A stretch of 64,000 nt of DNA from Citromicrobium bathyomarinum (GTDB taxonomy: Bacteria; Pseudomonadota; Alphaproteobacteria; Sphingomonadales; Sphingomonadaceae). The stretch spans positions 310,001-374,000 of the forward strand of contig NZ_JAINWL010000003.1 of assembly GCF_021021475.1 (NCBI RefSeq), read 5' to 3'. The position numbers were made by a program, and so were the translations under genes. The first letter of the stretch is position 1. Every line of letters begins with the position of its first letter. This document shows positions 51,571 to 59,682 of this stretch, piece after piece. The notes below the pieces were generated by a model, which saw only the letters and a list, made by a program, of their open reading frames with translations, searched no databases and was not told the origin of the DNA.

Positions 51571-52529
51571 GATGCGAGGATTTGGGCGTGCCCCGCCTCC
51601 AGTGCAAGCGCGGGGTCACGCTCGACCTCGACCTTGCGGCCGCTGCGGCGGGCCAGTTCGGCGAGCCATTCCTGCGACAGCCGGTCCGCCACCGCCGGAT
51701 GCGCGCGCAGCAGCAGGCGTGGGCCGATGCCATCTGTCAGCTCGCCCCGGCGCAGCAGCATTCGCGCGGCGGCGGATGCGCGGTTGAGGTGCAGCCGATG
51801 CAGCAGCGAAGGCCGCTCCAGCCGGGCGACCAGCTGGACGAAGCCGAATCCGTTCATCGCGGTCCGCTCATGCGGCCAGCCGGACAGGGCCTGTTCCAGC
51901 GCCTCGTCGACCGCCCGGCGCTGCGCCTTCTCGGAAAGCGTGGGGAAATCGATCCCGATCGACCCGGCCAGATCGAATCGGTGCAGCGTCTCGGCCAGCG
52001 CGGGCACAGCCGCCAGTGCAAGATCGCGCGGGGGCAGGTCGCCGTCGATGTCGATCACGGTCATCGCGGGGGCGGGGCTGACGATCAGCGATCCGCCCGC
52101 GAATGCGACCTCGCCCTCCCACGCGTCGGCCCAGACGTCTTCCCACAGTCCGGGCGGGAAACGGCGCTGTGTGCCTTCGGGTTGGGGTGAGCGCGCCTTG
52201 GTGTCGCCTTGCTGCGTTTGTGCGCGCTGGTACACGCCTTGAGCGCGCTTCAAACGCCCCCGCTCGGCGATCGGTGTGCGGGTGAGCAGGACGGGGATCG
52301 TGCTCCCCTCGCTCGCATCCTTCGGCAGGCCGGAGACGTTGATCTCAACACCGTCGCCGGTGCGCGCCAGCCCGCGGCTGGCGCCCTTGATCCGACGGAT
52401 CAGGGTGGCGGTCGCGGGGCCCAGCGCGATGTCTTCGGGCCAGTGGAGCCAGGCGGCGAGCACGCGGTCGTCTTCGATCAGCAGCCAGCGGGTCTCGCCG
52501 ATCCCGCGCTCGACCCACCACTCAGCCAA
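51567..52529 (-). CDS. Compact RNase E/G-family protein
   Basis: About 320 residues, much shorter than RNase G (about 490). An S1-like N-terminal part (ALGPATATLIRRIKGASRGLAR...STIPVLLTRTPIAERGR) is followed by a short RNase H-like catalytic core. The metal site reads VIDIDGD (Asp160, Asp162) and GIDFPTL (Asp194), corresponding to RNase E Asp303, Asn305 and Asp346; the middle ligand is Asp instead of Asn. The Zn-link cysteines are absent. It may still cut RNA, or be a regulatory relic. Coupled to yacG and maf. Confidence 0.82.
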   Translation of the reverse strand: MAEWWVERGIGETRWLLIEDDRVLAAWLHWPEDIALGPATATLIRRIKGASRGLARTGDGVEINVSGLPKDASEGSTIPVLLTRTPIAERGRLKRAQGVYQRAQTQQGDTKARSPQPEGTQRRFPPGLWEDVWADAWEGEVAFAGGSLIVSPAPAMTVIDIDGDLPPRDLALAAVPALAETLHRFDLAGSIGIDFPTLSEKAQRRAVDEALEQALSGWPHERTAMNGFGFVQLVARLERPSLLHRLHLNRASAAARMLLRRGELTDGIGPRLLLRAHPAVADRLSQEWLAELARRSGRKVEVERDPALALEAGHAQILAS

Positions 52530-53097
52530 TGGCGATTCCGGCGGCTTTCAGCAGGGCGCGGGTCTCGAACAGCGGCAGCCCGACCACGCCCGAATGGGTG
52601 CCCGAAAGGAAGTCGATCAGGCCAGCCGCGCGGCCCTGGATCGCGTAGCCGCCCGCCTTGCCGATTCCTTCGCCACTGGCGGCGTAGGCGGCGATTTCTT
52701 CGTCGGAGAGGCTCTTGAACCGGACCTGCGAAGTCGCGCAGCGAACCCGCTGAGTGCCTTGCGCGTCGATTACGCAGATCGCCGAATGGACCCGGTGCCG
52801 CCTGCCCGAAAGCAGCTGCAGGAAACGCGCGACATCGGCTTCGGATTGGGCCTGCGGCAGGATTCGTCGGCCGACCGCGACCGTGGTGTCGCCGGCAAGG
52901 ATAACCTCGCGCTCGGCCCGGGGCACGGCAAGCGCCTTCTCCGCCGCCATGCGCTCGGCATAGGGGCGGGGAAGTTCATTCTTGCGCGGATTTTCGTCGA
53001 TATCGGGCGAACGGATGTCGTCCGGCGAGACACCGATCTGCCCCAGCAGATCGCGTCGGCGGGGGCTCGAACTGGCGAGGATCAGGCGCGGCGTCAC
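52522..53097 (-). CDS. maf: Maf family nucleotide pyrophosphatase
   Basis: A 191-residue protein that hydrolyses non-canonical nucleoside triphosphates or dTTP/UTP. Motifs: LILASSSPRRRDLLGQIG, Glu in DIDENP, ERMAAEKA, AGDTTV (catalytic Asp) and GKAGGYAIQGRAAGLIDFLSGTHSGVVGLPLFETRALL. GTG start. It overlaps the RNase E/G-like gene by 8 nt. Maf was first seen as a septum inhibitor in Bacillus. Confidence 0.94.
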   Translation of the reverse strand: MTPRLILASSSPRRRDLLGQIGVSPDDIRSPDIDENPRKNELPRPYAERMAAEKALAVPRAEREVILAGDTTVAVGRRILPQAQSEADVARFLQLLSGRRHRVHSAICVIDAQGTQRVRCATSQVRFKSLSDEEIAAYAASGEGIGKAGGYAIQGRAAGLIDFLSGTHSGVVGLPLFETRALLKAAGIAIG

Positions 53098-53119
53098 GAT
53101 CCGCTCCGGGTGTTGTGGA

Positions 53120-53377
53120 TCAGGACGGGTTGTTCTGCGGACCGGGCCCGCCGCGACCCGGCATGAAGCGGTAGGTGATCCGCCCCTTGGTCAGGTCGTA
53201 GGGGGTCAGCTCGACCAGCACTTCGTCGCCGGTCAGCACGCGGATGCGGTTCTTGCGCATCTTGCCGGCGGTGTGGCCGAGGATTTCGTGGCCGTTCTCA
53301 AGCTCGACCCGGAACATCGCGTTGGGCAGCAGCTCGACAACCCGACCGCGCATTTCGAGGAGCTCTTCTTTCGCCAT
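53120..53377 (-). CDS. infA: Translation initiation factor IF-1
   Basis: S1/OB-fold initiation factor of 85 residues ([53 protein letters not shown]...[12 protein letters not shown]). The core is typical; about 13 C-terminal residues ([14 protein letters not shown]) extend past the usual 72, as is common in alphaproteobacteria. It leads the minus-strand infA-maf-RNase-yacG cluster and diverges from the receptor gene. Confidence 0.96.
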   Translation of the reverse strand: MAKEELLEMRGRVVELLPNAMFRVELENGHEILGHTAGKMRKNRIRVLTGDEVLVELTPYDLTKGRITYRFMPGRGGPGPQNNPS

Positions 53378-53572
53378 GGATTTGGTCTTGTCCTTATGCA
53401 GTTCGTCGAATTCTGCGGCGATTTAGCGACGATGGCTCGAAAATGGAAGTGTGTGTCAGCAACGCGAAAGGATCGGGCGACAATTCGTTACGCGCCGAGG
53501 TTTGCTTCCGACCGCCCCGGCTGCGAGGGCTTTGGCGGGGGCGAACGAAAATCTATGAGGAAACTTGCCCCG

Positions 53573-56509
53573 ATGAAGCTGTCCCGCCTGCGCGCCTGCA
53601 ATATCTCCGTCCTGGCGCTGGCCAGCGCGATCTGCGCGCCCGCCGCGGCGCAGGACAATGCGCAGGATGCCCCCCCGGCGAGCGAGGAACCCGTACCCTC
53701 GGCGGACAACGAGATTGTGGTCACCGCGCAGCGCATGCGCGGGTCGGTCGATACGGATGTGCCGCCGGTGGTCGAGCTGACCGAGGCGGATATCGCCGCC
53801 TATGGCGCGGATTCGCTGACCGACCTGATCGCGCAGCTTTCGCCGCAGACCGGTTCGGGCCGCGGACGTGGCAGCGGGCAGCCGGTGATCCTGGTCAACG
53901 GCCAGCGGATCGCCAGCTTCCGCGAACTGCGCAACTATCCGCCCGAAGCGATCCAGAAGGTGGAGGTGTTCCCCGAAGAGGTCGCGCTGCAATATGGCTA
54001 CTCAGCCGATCAGCGGGTCATCAATTTCATTCTGAAGGACAATTTCAAGAGCCGCGAGATCGAGCTCGAATACGGCGATTCGTTCGAAGGCGGCGCACCG
54101 GGAGGCGAAATCGAAGTCTCCCAAGTGGCGATTTCCGGACCGCGCCGGTTCAACATCTCGGGCCAGTTCGAAACCCAGTCGCTACTGACCGAGGCGGAGC
54201 GGGACATTACGCAGACTCCGGGCACGGTGCCCACGGTCGCGGGCGATCCCGATCCCGCACTTTTTCGCAGCCTGCGGCCCGATACCGAAAGCTACAAGCT
54301 GGAAGGATCTTTCAACACCGCGATCGGCGAAGGTGCGAAGGCCAAGGCCCTCTCGCTCAACCTATCGGCGGAGCAGAACAATTCGCGCTCGCTCTCCGGG
54401 CTGGACATCGTCACCCTGACTGCACCGGGCGGCGACAGCGCGGTCCGCTCGATCGATGCCGATCCGCTGATCCGCGACACGCGCACCACCTCGCTTTCCG
54501 CCGCAGCAGGCTATCGCCAGCCCCTGGGCGATTTCGAGCTGAACGTGACGCTGGATGCCGCCCATGGTCTCAGCGAGACCGATATCGACCGGCAGCGCGA
54601 TCTCTCGGTGCTGCAGGATCTGGTCGATGCCGGATCGCTGACGATCGACGGGGCACTGCCGCCGGTCGCGACCGACGGTTTCGATCGCGCGTCGAGCAAG
54701 ACCTATACGCTCGATTCACTGGCCACCATTCGCGGGGTTCCGCTCACCCTGCCCGCAGGGGATGTCAACCTAACCGTGGACGGCGGTTACAAGTGGAACC
54801 GGATCGAGAGCGAGGATACCCGAACGGCGCTCGGCGTAACGGAGCTGACGCGAGGGCGGATCAATGGCGGGGTCAACCTCGCGGTGCCGCTGACCAGCCG
54901 GCGCGAAGGCTTCCTCGACGCGCTGGGCGATTTCACGCTCAACGCCAGCGCGGGGCTCGACTACCTGTCCGACTTCGGCACGCTGACCGACCTGACGGTG
55001 GGGCTCACCTGGAACCTTACCGATCGGCTGACCCTTGCCGCGACCGTCATCAATCGCGACGCAGCTCCCAGCCTGACCGAGCTGGGCGCACCGGTGGTCG
55101 AGACGTTCAACGTGCCGCTGTTCGATTTCGCCACCGGTCAGAACGTGCTCGCCACGCTGACCACCGGGGGCAATCCGCTGCTCCCCGCGTCAAGCCAGAA
55201 CGACCTGAAGCTGAGCGCGAATTACGAGCTCGACCTGTTCGAACGGGCGAACATCCTGTTCGAATACAACCGCAACAGTTCGACCAACACGACCGAGAGC
55301 TTTCCGCTGTTGACCGCCGAGATCGAGGCGGCGTTCCCCGATCGCGTGACGCGCGACGGGGCGGGGCGGCTGACTGCGCTGGACCAGCGACCGATCACCT
55401 ATGCGGAGCGCAAGGGCGAGCGGATCCGCTACGGCTTCAACCTGTTCGGTCGCGTCGGCACGGCGCGCGAGGAACAGCCCGGCGGCGGCGCTCCCGGTGG
55501 TGGCAGCGAAGGGCGCGGCGGACCTCCGGCTGCGGGCGCGGGCGGCGGTCAGATGCGGATGAACCCGCAACAGTTCCAGCAGATGCGCGATCAGTTCTGC
55601 GCCAGCGAGCCGGGCACCGTGCCCGATCTCTCCAAGCTGCCCCCCTTCATCCGCGACCGGCTGACCAATGAAGATGGCACCGTCAATCAGGAACGGCTGG
55701 CACAGGTGCGCGAGCGGTTCTGCAGCGCCGATGGCCAGCCCGGCGCGGGTGGACCCGGTGGCCCCGGCATGTTCGATCCCGAACAGGCCGCCGCGATCCG
55801 CAACGCGCTGTGTAGCGGCGAGAGCGACCAGCCGATCGATCTCTCCGCACTGCCCGAAGGCCTGCGCGCGCGGCTGACCAACGAGGATGGCACGATCAAT
55901 CAGGAGCGGCTGGCGCGGCTGCGGCAGGTGGTGTGCCAGGCAGAAGGCGCGCAGCAGCAGGGCGAGGGCTCGCAGGGCCAGCGTCGCGGCGGCGGTGGGC
56001 GTCGTGGCGGGGGCGGCGGCCCCTTCGGCGGTGGCGACGGGCAGGGCCGCTGGTTCCTGTCCGCCTATCACACGGTCGAATTGGAGAACGAGGCGCTGAT
56101 TGCGCCCGGAATTCCCGTGATCGACTATTTCGACCTCGGCCAGGCGCGCCATTCGGTCGAGCTGGAGGGCGGGGTGTTCTACAAGGGCATGGGGACCCGC
56201 CTGAGTGGCCGCTACACCAGCGGTTACACCATCGCTGGCAGCGATCCGACCGGGGCGAGCGACCTGACCTTCGGCGATCTGGTCAAGTTCGACCTGCGCT
56301 TCTTCATGGACCTTGAACAGCAGAAGTGGCTCACCGGCGACAACCCTGGCTTCTTCAAGGGCACGCGGGTTTCCTTCCGGGTCGATAACCTGTTCGACAC
56401 GCGCCAGAATGTGACCGATGGCAATGGCGCTACCCCGATCCGCTACCAGCCCGCGCTGATCGACCCGCTGGGGCGGACGTTCGAGATCGAATTCCGCAAG
56501 CTTTTCTGA
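53573..56509 (+). CDS. TonB-dependent receptor with Gly-rich, tandem Cys-repeat insertion
   Basis: Outer-membrane receptor of 978 residues. Signal peptide (KLSRLRACNISVLALASAICAPAAAQ), TonB-box-like EIVVTAQRMRG, plug domain (PVILVNGQRIASFRELRNYPPEAIQKVEVFPEEVALQYGYSADQRVINFILK) and a barrel ending EIEFRKLF, the terminal Phe being the outer-membrane signal. In the late barrel (about 630-825) a long insertion is Gly-rich and carries two tandem 41-spaced cysteine repeats (Cys676/717, Cys747/788). An ATG at 53555 would add six residues. The ligand is unknown. It is followed by a secreted peptidase gene. Confidence 0.92.
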   Translation: MKLSRLRACNISVLALASAICAPAAAQDNAQDAPPASEEPVPSADNEIVVTAQRMRGSVDTDVPPVVELTEADIAAYGADSLTDLIAQLSPQTGSGRGRGSGQPVILVNGQRIASFRELRNYPPEAIQKVEVFPEEVALQYGYSADQRVINFILKDNFKSREIELEYGDSFEGGAPGGEIEVSQVAISGPRRFNISGQFETQSLLTEAERDITQTPGTVPTVAGDPDPALFRSLRPDTESYKLEGSFNTAIGEGAKAKALSLNLSAEQNNSRSLSGLDIVTLTAPGGDSAVRSIDADPLIRDTRTTSLSAAAGYRQPLGDFELNVTLDAAHGLSETDIDRQRDLSVLQDLVDAGSLTIDGALPPVATDGFDRASSKTYTLDSLATIRGVPLTLPAGDVNLTVDGGYKWNRIESEDTRTALGVTELTRGRINGGVNLAVPLTSRREGFLDALGDFTLNASAGLDYLSDFGTLTDLTVGLTWNLTDRLTLAATVINRDAAPSLTELGAPVVETFNVPLFDFATGQNVLATLTTGGNPLLPASSQNDLKLSANYELDLFERANILFEYNRNSSTNTTESFPLLTAEIEAAFPDRVTRDGAGRLTALDQRPITYAERKGERIRYGFNLFGRVGTAREEQPGGGAPGGGSEGRGGPPAAGAGGGQMRMNPQQFQQMRDQFCASEPGTVPDLSKLPPFIRDRLTNEDGTVNQERLAQVRERFCSADGQPGAGGPGGPGMFDPEQAAAIRNALCSGESDQPIDLSALPEGLRARLTNEDGTINQERLARLRQVVCQAEGAQQQGEGSQGQRRGGGGRRGGGGGPFGGGDGQGRWFLSAYHTVELENEALIAPGIPVIDYFDLGQARHSVELEGGVFYKGMGTRLSGRYTSGYTIAGSDPTGASDLTFGDLVKFDLRFFMDLEQQKWLTGDNPGFFKGTRVSFRVDNLFDTRQNVTDGNGATPIRYQPALIDPLGRTFEIEFRKLF

Positions 56510-56557
56510 CCTCATAAATCAGCGGTTAAGCTGACCGGCCCTTAGACGTTCCGTGTG

Positions 56558-56573
56558 GACTACAAGTGTAGAC
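56558..56573. promoter_or_regulatory. BlaI/MecI/CopY-like operator
   Basis: GACTACA-AG-TGTAGAC, a near-perfect palindrome around TACAnnTGTA, the core bound by BlaI, MecI and CopY repressors. It ends directly before the GGGAGGA ribosome site of the peptidase gene. No BlaI-like regulator gene is in the window. Confidence 0.6.
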
Positions 56574-56588
56574 GGGAGGAATGTCCAG

Positions 56589-57656
56589 ATGCGTTTGAAA
56601 GCTATCCCTGTGGCAGCAGCGTTCGTGGCGATGGCCGGATCGGCTCAGGCGGACGACGGACCATGCAACGAATGGCGTGAAGCCGGTGTGATCGGCGATC
56701 TGCAGTGCCAGACGACAGACGGGGGCGCGGTTATTGGAGGCGCGGCGCGTGCAACCGAATATGCGCAGGTGTTCCCGCGTGCCTTTGCAATTTTCGAGGA
56801 TTACTTCGCGCCAAGCGAGCAGAAGGTTGCGCTGGTGGTGCAGCCGGAGGTTTCTGCGGAGCTGACGGCCGCGCTCGCCGCCGATGGCTACAAGCCGCTG
56901 CCCTGGATCGACAACGAGACGAAGGCCGCAATGCTTAGGGACAGGATCGTTGCTCAGGTGGAAGCGCAGACGGCCTCTCTGCCGGAAGCCCAGCGCGCTG
57001 CGGTGGTTCAGCAGGCGCTGGCGAAGGCTGAGGGGGCCGCTCCCGCCCATGCGGACCCTGAGATGGAAGACGGCGCAATCGCCCATGAAATCGGGCACCT
57101 GCTGTTCAATCGATATTTCGACGGGCCCGAGACGGGGTCTGCCGATCGAACCGCGCGTTATGGTTCGAGCGCGCCCGACTGGCTCGACGAAACAGCGGCG
57201 GTTGCCTTGGAAAACGACGCTCAGACCCGCAGCCGCTATGTTGCCGCGCGCGAAGCGTACGATGCGGACGGCACGGTTCTGGCATTTCCCCTCGATACCT
57301 ACCTTTCGATGGAGCACCCTTTGCTGCAATCCGCGCAAGCGCTGAAGACACTGAAACGCGGCTCGACCGGGGCGGTGATGCTGTCGGGCGACGAGGCTGA
57401 CGCTTTTCTCGAAGCAAGCGGCGGCAACCCTGCGGTCTTCTATCGGCAAACCCGAATGTTCATCGATTACCTGATGGAGACGAGCGGCGATCCGCGCATC
57501 CTCAATTCAATCGCTCAGGCCTATCGCGATGGCGGCGATCTGAGCGGCTGGCTGACCCAGTGGGGTGGCGAGAATGGCCTGCCGGAAACGCTGGAGGCGC
57601 TCGAAACCGAATTCGAAGCGTGGGCCAAGGCAAAGCTGGCAGACGCAGCTGCCTGA
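56589..57656 (+). CDS. Secreted zinc metallopeptidase-like protein
   Basis: Exported protein of 355 residues (signal peptide MRLKAIPVAAAFVAMAGSAQA). Zincin motif HEIGH (166-170, AIAHEIGHLLFNRYF) with a downstream Glu201 in PDWLDETAAVALEND, the gluzincin type of third ligand. The protein is otherwise not assigned to a family. Cys26 and Cys40 near the mature N-terminus could bridge. The ATG at 56589 has GGAGGA at a good distance. It follows the TonB receptor with its own operator, so regulation may be separate. Confidence 0.8.
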   Translation: MRLKAIPVAAAFVAMAGSAQADDGPCNEWREAGVIGDLQCQTTDGGAVIGGAARATEYAQVFPRAFAIFEDYFAPSEQKVALVVQPEVSAELTAALAADGYKPLPWIDNETKAAMLRDRIVAQVEAQTASLPEAQRAAVVQQALAKAEGAAPAHADPEMEDGAIAHEIGHLLFNRYFDGPETGSADRTARYGSSAPDWLDETAAVALENDAQTRSRYVAAREAYDADGTVLAFPLDTYLSMEHPLLQSAQALKTLKRGSTGAVMLSGDEADAFLEASGGNPAVFYRQTRMFIDYLMETSGDPRILNSIAQAYRDGGDLSGWLTQWGGENGLPETLEALETEFEAWAKAKLADAAA

Positions 57657-57714
57657 GCGGATAACCCGCCCCGCTGGCTGGCAACCAGCGGGCGCGCCGC
57701 CTATCTAGCTGGCC

Positions 57715-59670
57715 ATGTCGGACAGCAAGGCAAACCGTCCCCACGACCCGCGTGGCAAGGAGCGTTTCAACGAGGAACGCGCCGCCTACACGGTCGCGAG
57801 CGCGCAGCCCGATCTGGAAGCCGGGGTCAATGCGATCCGCGAGACGGTGCGCACGCTACCACCGCGCCCCGGGGTGTACCGCATGCTCGATGCGCGCGGC
57901 GATGTGCTCTACGTGGGCAAGGCGCGCAGCCTGAAGGCGCGGGTCGCGAATTACACGCAGGTGGGCGCGCTTACCAACCGGCTCCAGCGGATGGTCAGCC
58001 AGACGCGCAGCATGGAGATCGTCACCACCAATTCGGAGGCTGGCGCGCTGCTGCTCGAAGCGCAGTTCATCAAGCGCTACCGCCCGCCGTTCAACGTGCT
58101 GCTGCGCGACGACAAGAGCTTCCCCTTCATCCTGCTGCGCGCCGATCATGCCTTCCCGCGCATCCACAAGCATCGCGGCGCGCGGCGTGCCAAGGGCAAC
58201 TACTACGGGCCCTTCGCAAGCGCGGGCAGCGTCAACAAGACGCTTAATGCGCTACAGAAGCTGTTCCTGCTAAGGTCTTGTACCGACAGCTTTTTCAACA
58301 ATCGCGATCGGCCCTGCCTGCTCTACCAGATCAAGCGCTGCTCGGCGCCGTGCGTGGGCCGGATCGACGAGGACGGGTACGAGGATCTGGTCCGCCAGGC
58401 GAAGGATTTCCTCGGTGGAAAATCCTCTTCGGTGCAGCAGGATCTCGAAAAGCAAATGGCCGAGGCGGCGGAGAAGCTCGACTTCGAAACCGCCGCGATC
58501 CTGCGCGACCGGCTGCGTGCGGCGACCTTCATCCAGGGCTCTCAGGCGGTCAATGCAAGCGGGGTGGGCGATGCGGATGTCTTCGCGCTCGCTGCCAAGG
58601 GGGGCCAGATCGCGGTGCAGGCCTTCTTCATCCGGGGCGGCCAGAACTGGGGCCACCGCGCCTTCTTCCCCACGCATACGCAGGATGTCGACAAGGACGA
58701 GGTGCTCGCCCGCGTCATCATGCAGTTCTACGAGGAAGTGCCCCCGCCGCGCACCCTGCTGGTCGACCGGGAATTGCCCGAGAGCGAGCTGCTGGCGCAG
58801 GCGCTGTGCGAGATGGCGGAGCACAAGGTCGAGATTTCGGTGCCCCAGCGCGGCGACCGGCGGCGGCTGATGGAACAGGCGCAGCGCAATGCGGTCGATG
58901 CGCTCGACCGGCGGCTGGCCGAGAGGGGTACGCAAGCGAAGCTCAACCGCGATCTGGCGGAATTCCTCGAACTGGAAGAGCCGCCGCAGCGGATCGAAAT
59001 TTACGACAACTCGCATATCCAGGGCGCGAAGGCCGTGGGCGCGATGGTGGTCGCAGGGCCGGAAGGGTTCGAGAAGAGCCAGTACCGCAAGTTCAACATC
59101 AAGTCTGCGCAGACCAATGACGACTTCGGCATGATGCGCGAGGTGATGCAGCGCCGCTTCCGCAACCTCGCGGAGAATCCCGATGGCGAGGAGGGCAAGC
59201 GCAACAGCCACGAGACCGTCTGGCCCGATCTCGTGCTGCTCGATGGCGGCAAGGGGCAGATGTCGACCGTGCGCGATACGCTGGCCGAGATGGGGATCGA
59301 TAACGTGCCGCTGATCGCCATCGCCAAGGGGCCCGACCACGGGCGCGAGGGGCGCGAGGTGTTTCACTTCCCCGACGGGCGCGAGAAGACGCTGCCGGTC
59401 AATTCCCCGCTGCTGTTCCACCTCCAGAACCTGCGCGACGAGGTCCACCGCTACGTGATCGGCGCGCACCGGGCGAAGCGCAGCCGCGCGATCACCGCCT
59501 CACCGCTGGACGAGATCCCCGGCATCGGCCCTTCGCGTAAACGCGCGCTGCTGCTGCACTTCGGCACCGCGGGCAAGGTCCGCGCCGCCGCGCTCGACGA
59601 TCTCAAGCGCGCGCCTGGGATCAGCGATGCAGTGGCGCAGCAGATCTACGATTTCTACCACGCGAACTGA
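57715..59670 (+). CDS. uvrC: Excinuclease ABC subunit C
   Basis: Nucleotide-excision repair nuclease of 651 residues making both incisions with UvrAB. Order: GIY-YIG domain (PRPGVYRMLDARGDVLYVGKARSLKARVANY), cysteine-rich region (CLLYQIKRCSAPCVG), UVR motif (EKLDFETAAILRDRL), RNase H-like endonuclease (EIYDNSHIQGAKAVGAMVV, LVLLDGGKGQ) and a C-terminal double HhH (LDEIPGIGPSRKRALLLHFG). Length is normal. The N-terminal 40 residues are charged and extra. ATG at 57715. Confidence 0.96.
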   Translation: MSDSKANRPHDPRGKERFNEERAAYTVASAQPDLEAGVNAIRETVRTLPPRPGVYRMLDARGDVLYVGKARSLKARVANYTQVGALTNRLQRMVSQTRSMEIVTTNSEAGALLLEAQFIKRYRPPFNVLLRDDKSFPFILLRADHAFPRIHKHRGARRAKGNYYGPFASAGSVNKTLNALQKLFLLRSCTDSFFNNRDRPCLLYQIKRCSAPCVGRIDEDGYEDLVRQAKDFLGGKSSSVQQDLEKQMAEAAEKLDFETAAILRDRLRAATFIQGSQAVNASGVGDADVFALAAKGGQIAVQAFFIRGGQNWGHRAFFPTHTQDVDKDEVLARVIMQFYEEVPPPRTLLVDRELPESELLAQALCEMAEHKVEISVPQRGDRRRLMEQAQRNAVDALDRRLAERGTQAKLNRDLAEFLELEEPPQRIEIYDNSHIQGAKAVGAMVVAGPEGFEKSQYRKFNIKSAQTNDDFGMMREVMQRRFRNLAENPDGEEGKRNSHETVWPDLVLLDGGKGQMSTVRDTLAEMGIDNVPLIAIAKGPDHGREGREVFHFPDGREKTLPVNSPLLFHLQNLRDEVHRYVIGAHRAKRSRAITASPLDEIPGIGPSRKRALLLHFGTAGKVRAAALDDLKRAPGISDAVAQQIYDFYHAN

Positions 59671-59682
59671 ACCGAGGGGGGA

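Noticed and set aside
55641-55715. The LTNEDGTxNQE segments of the receptor insert as EF-hand calcium loops.
   Set aside because: With Gly at loop position 6, Asn and Asp fit positions 3 and 5 but position 1 is Leu and position 12 is Arg, so a functional EF-hand is unlikely.
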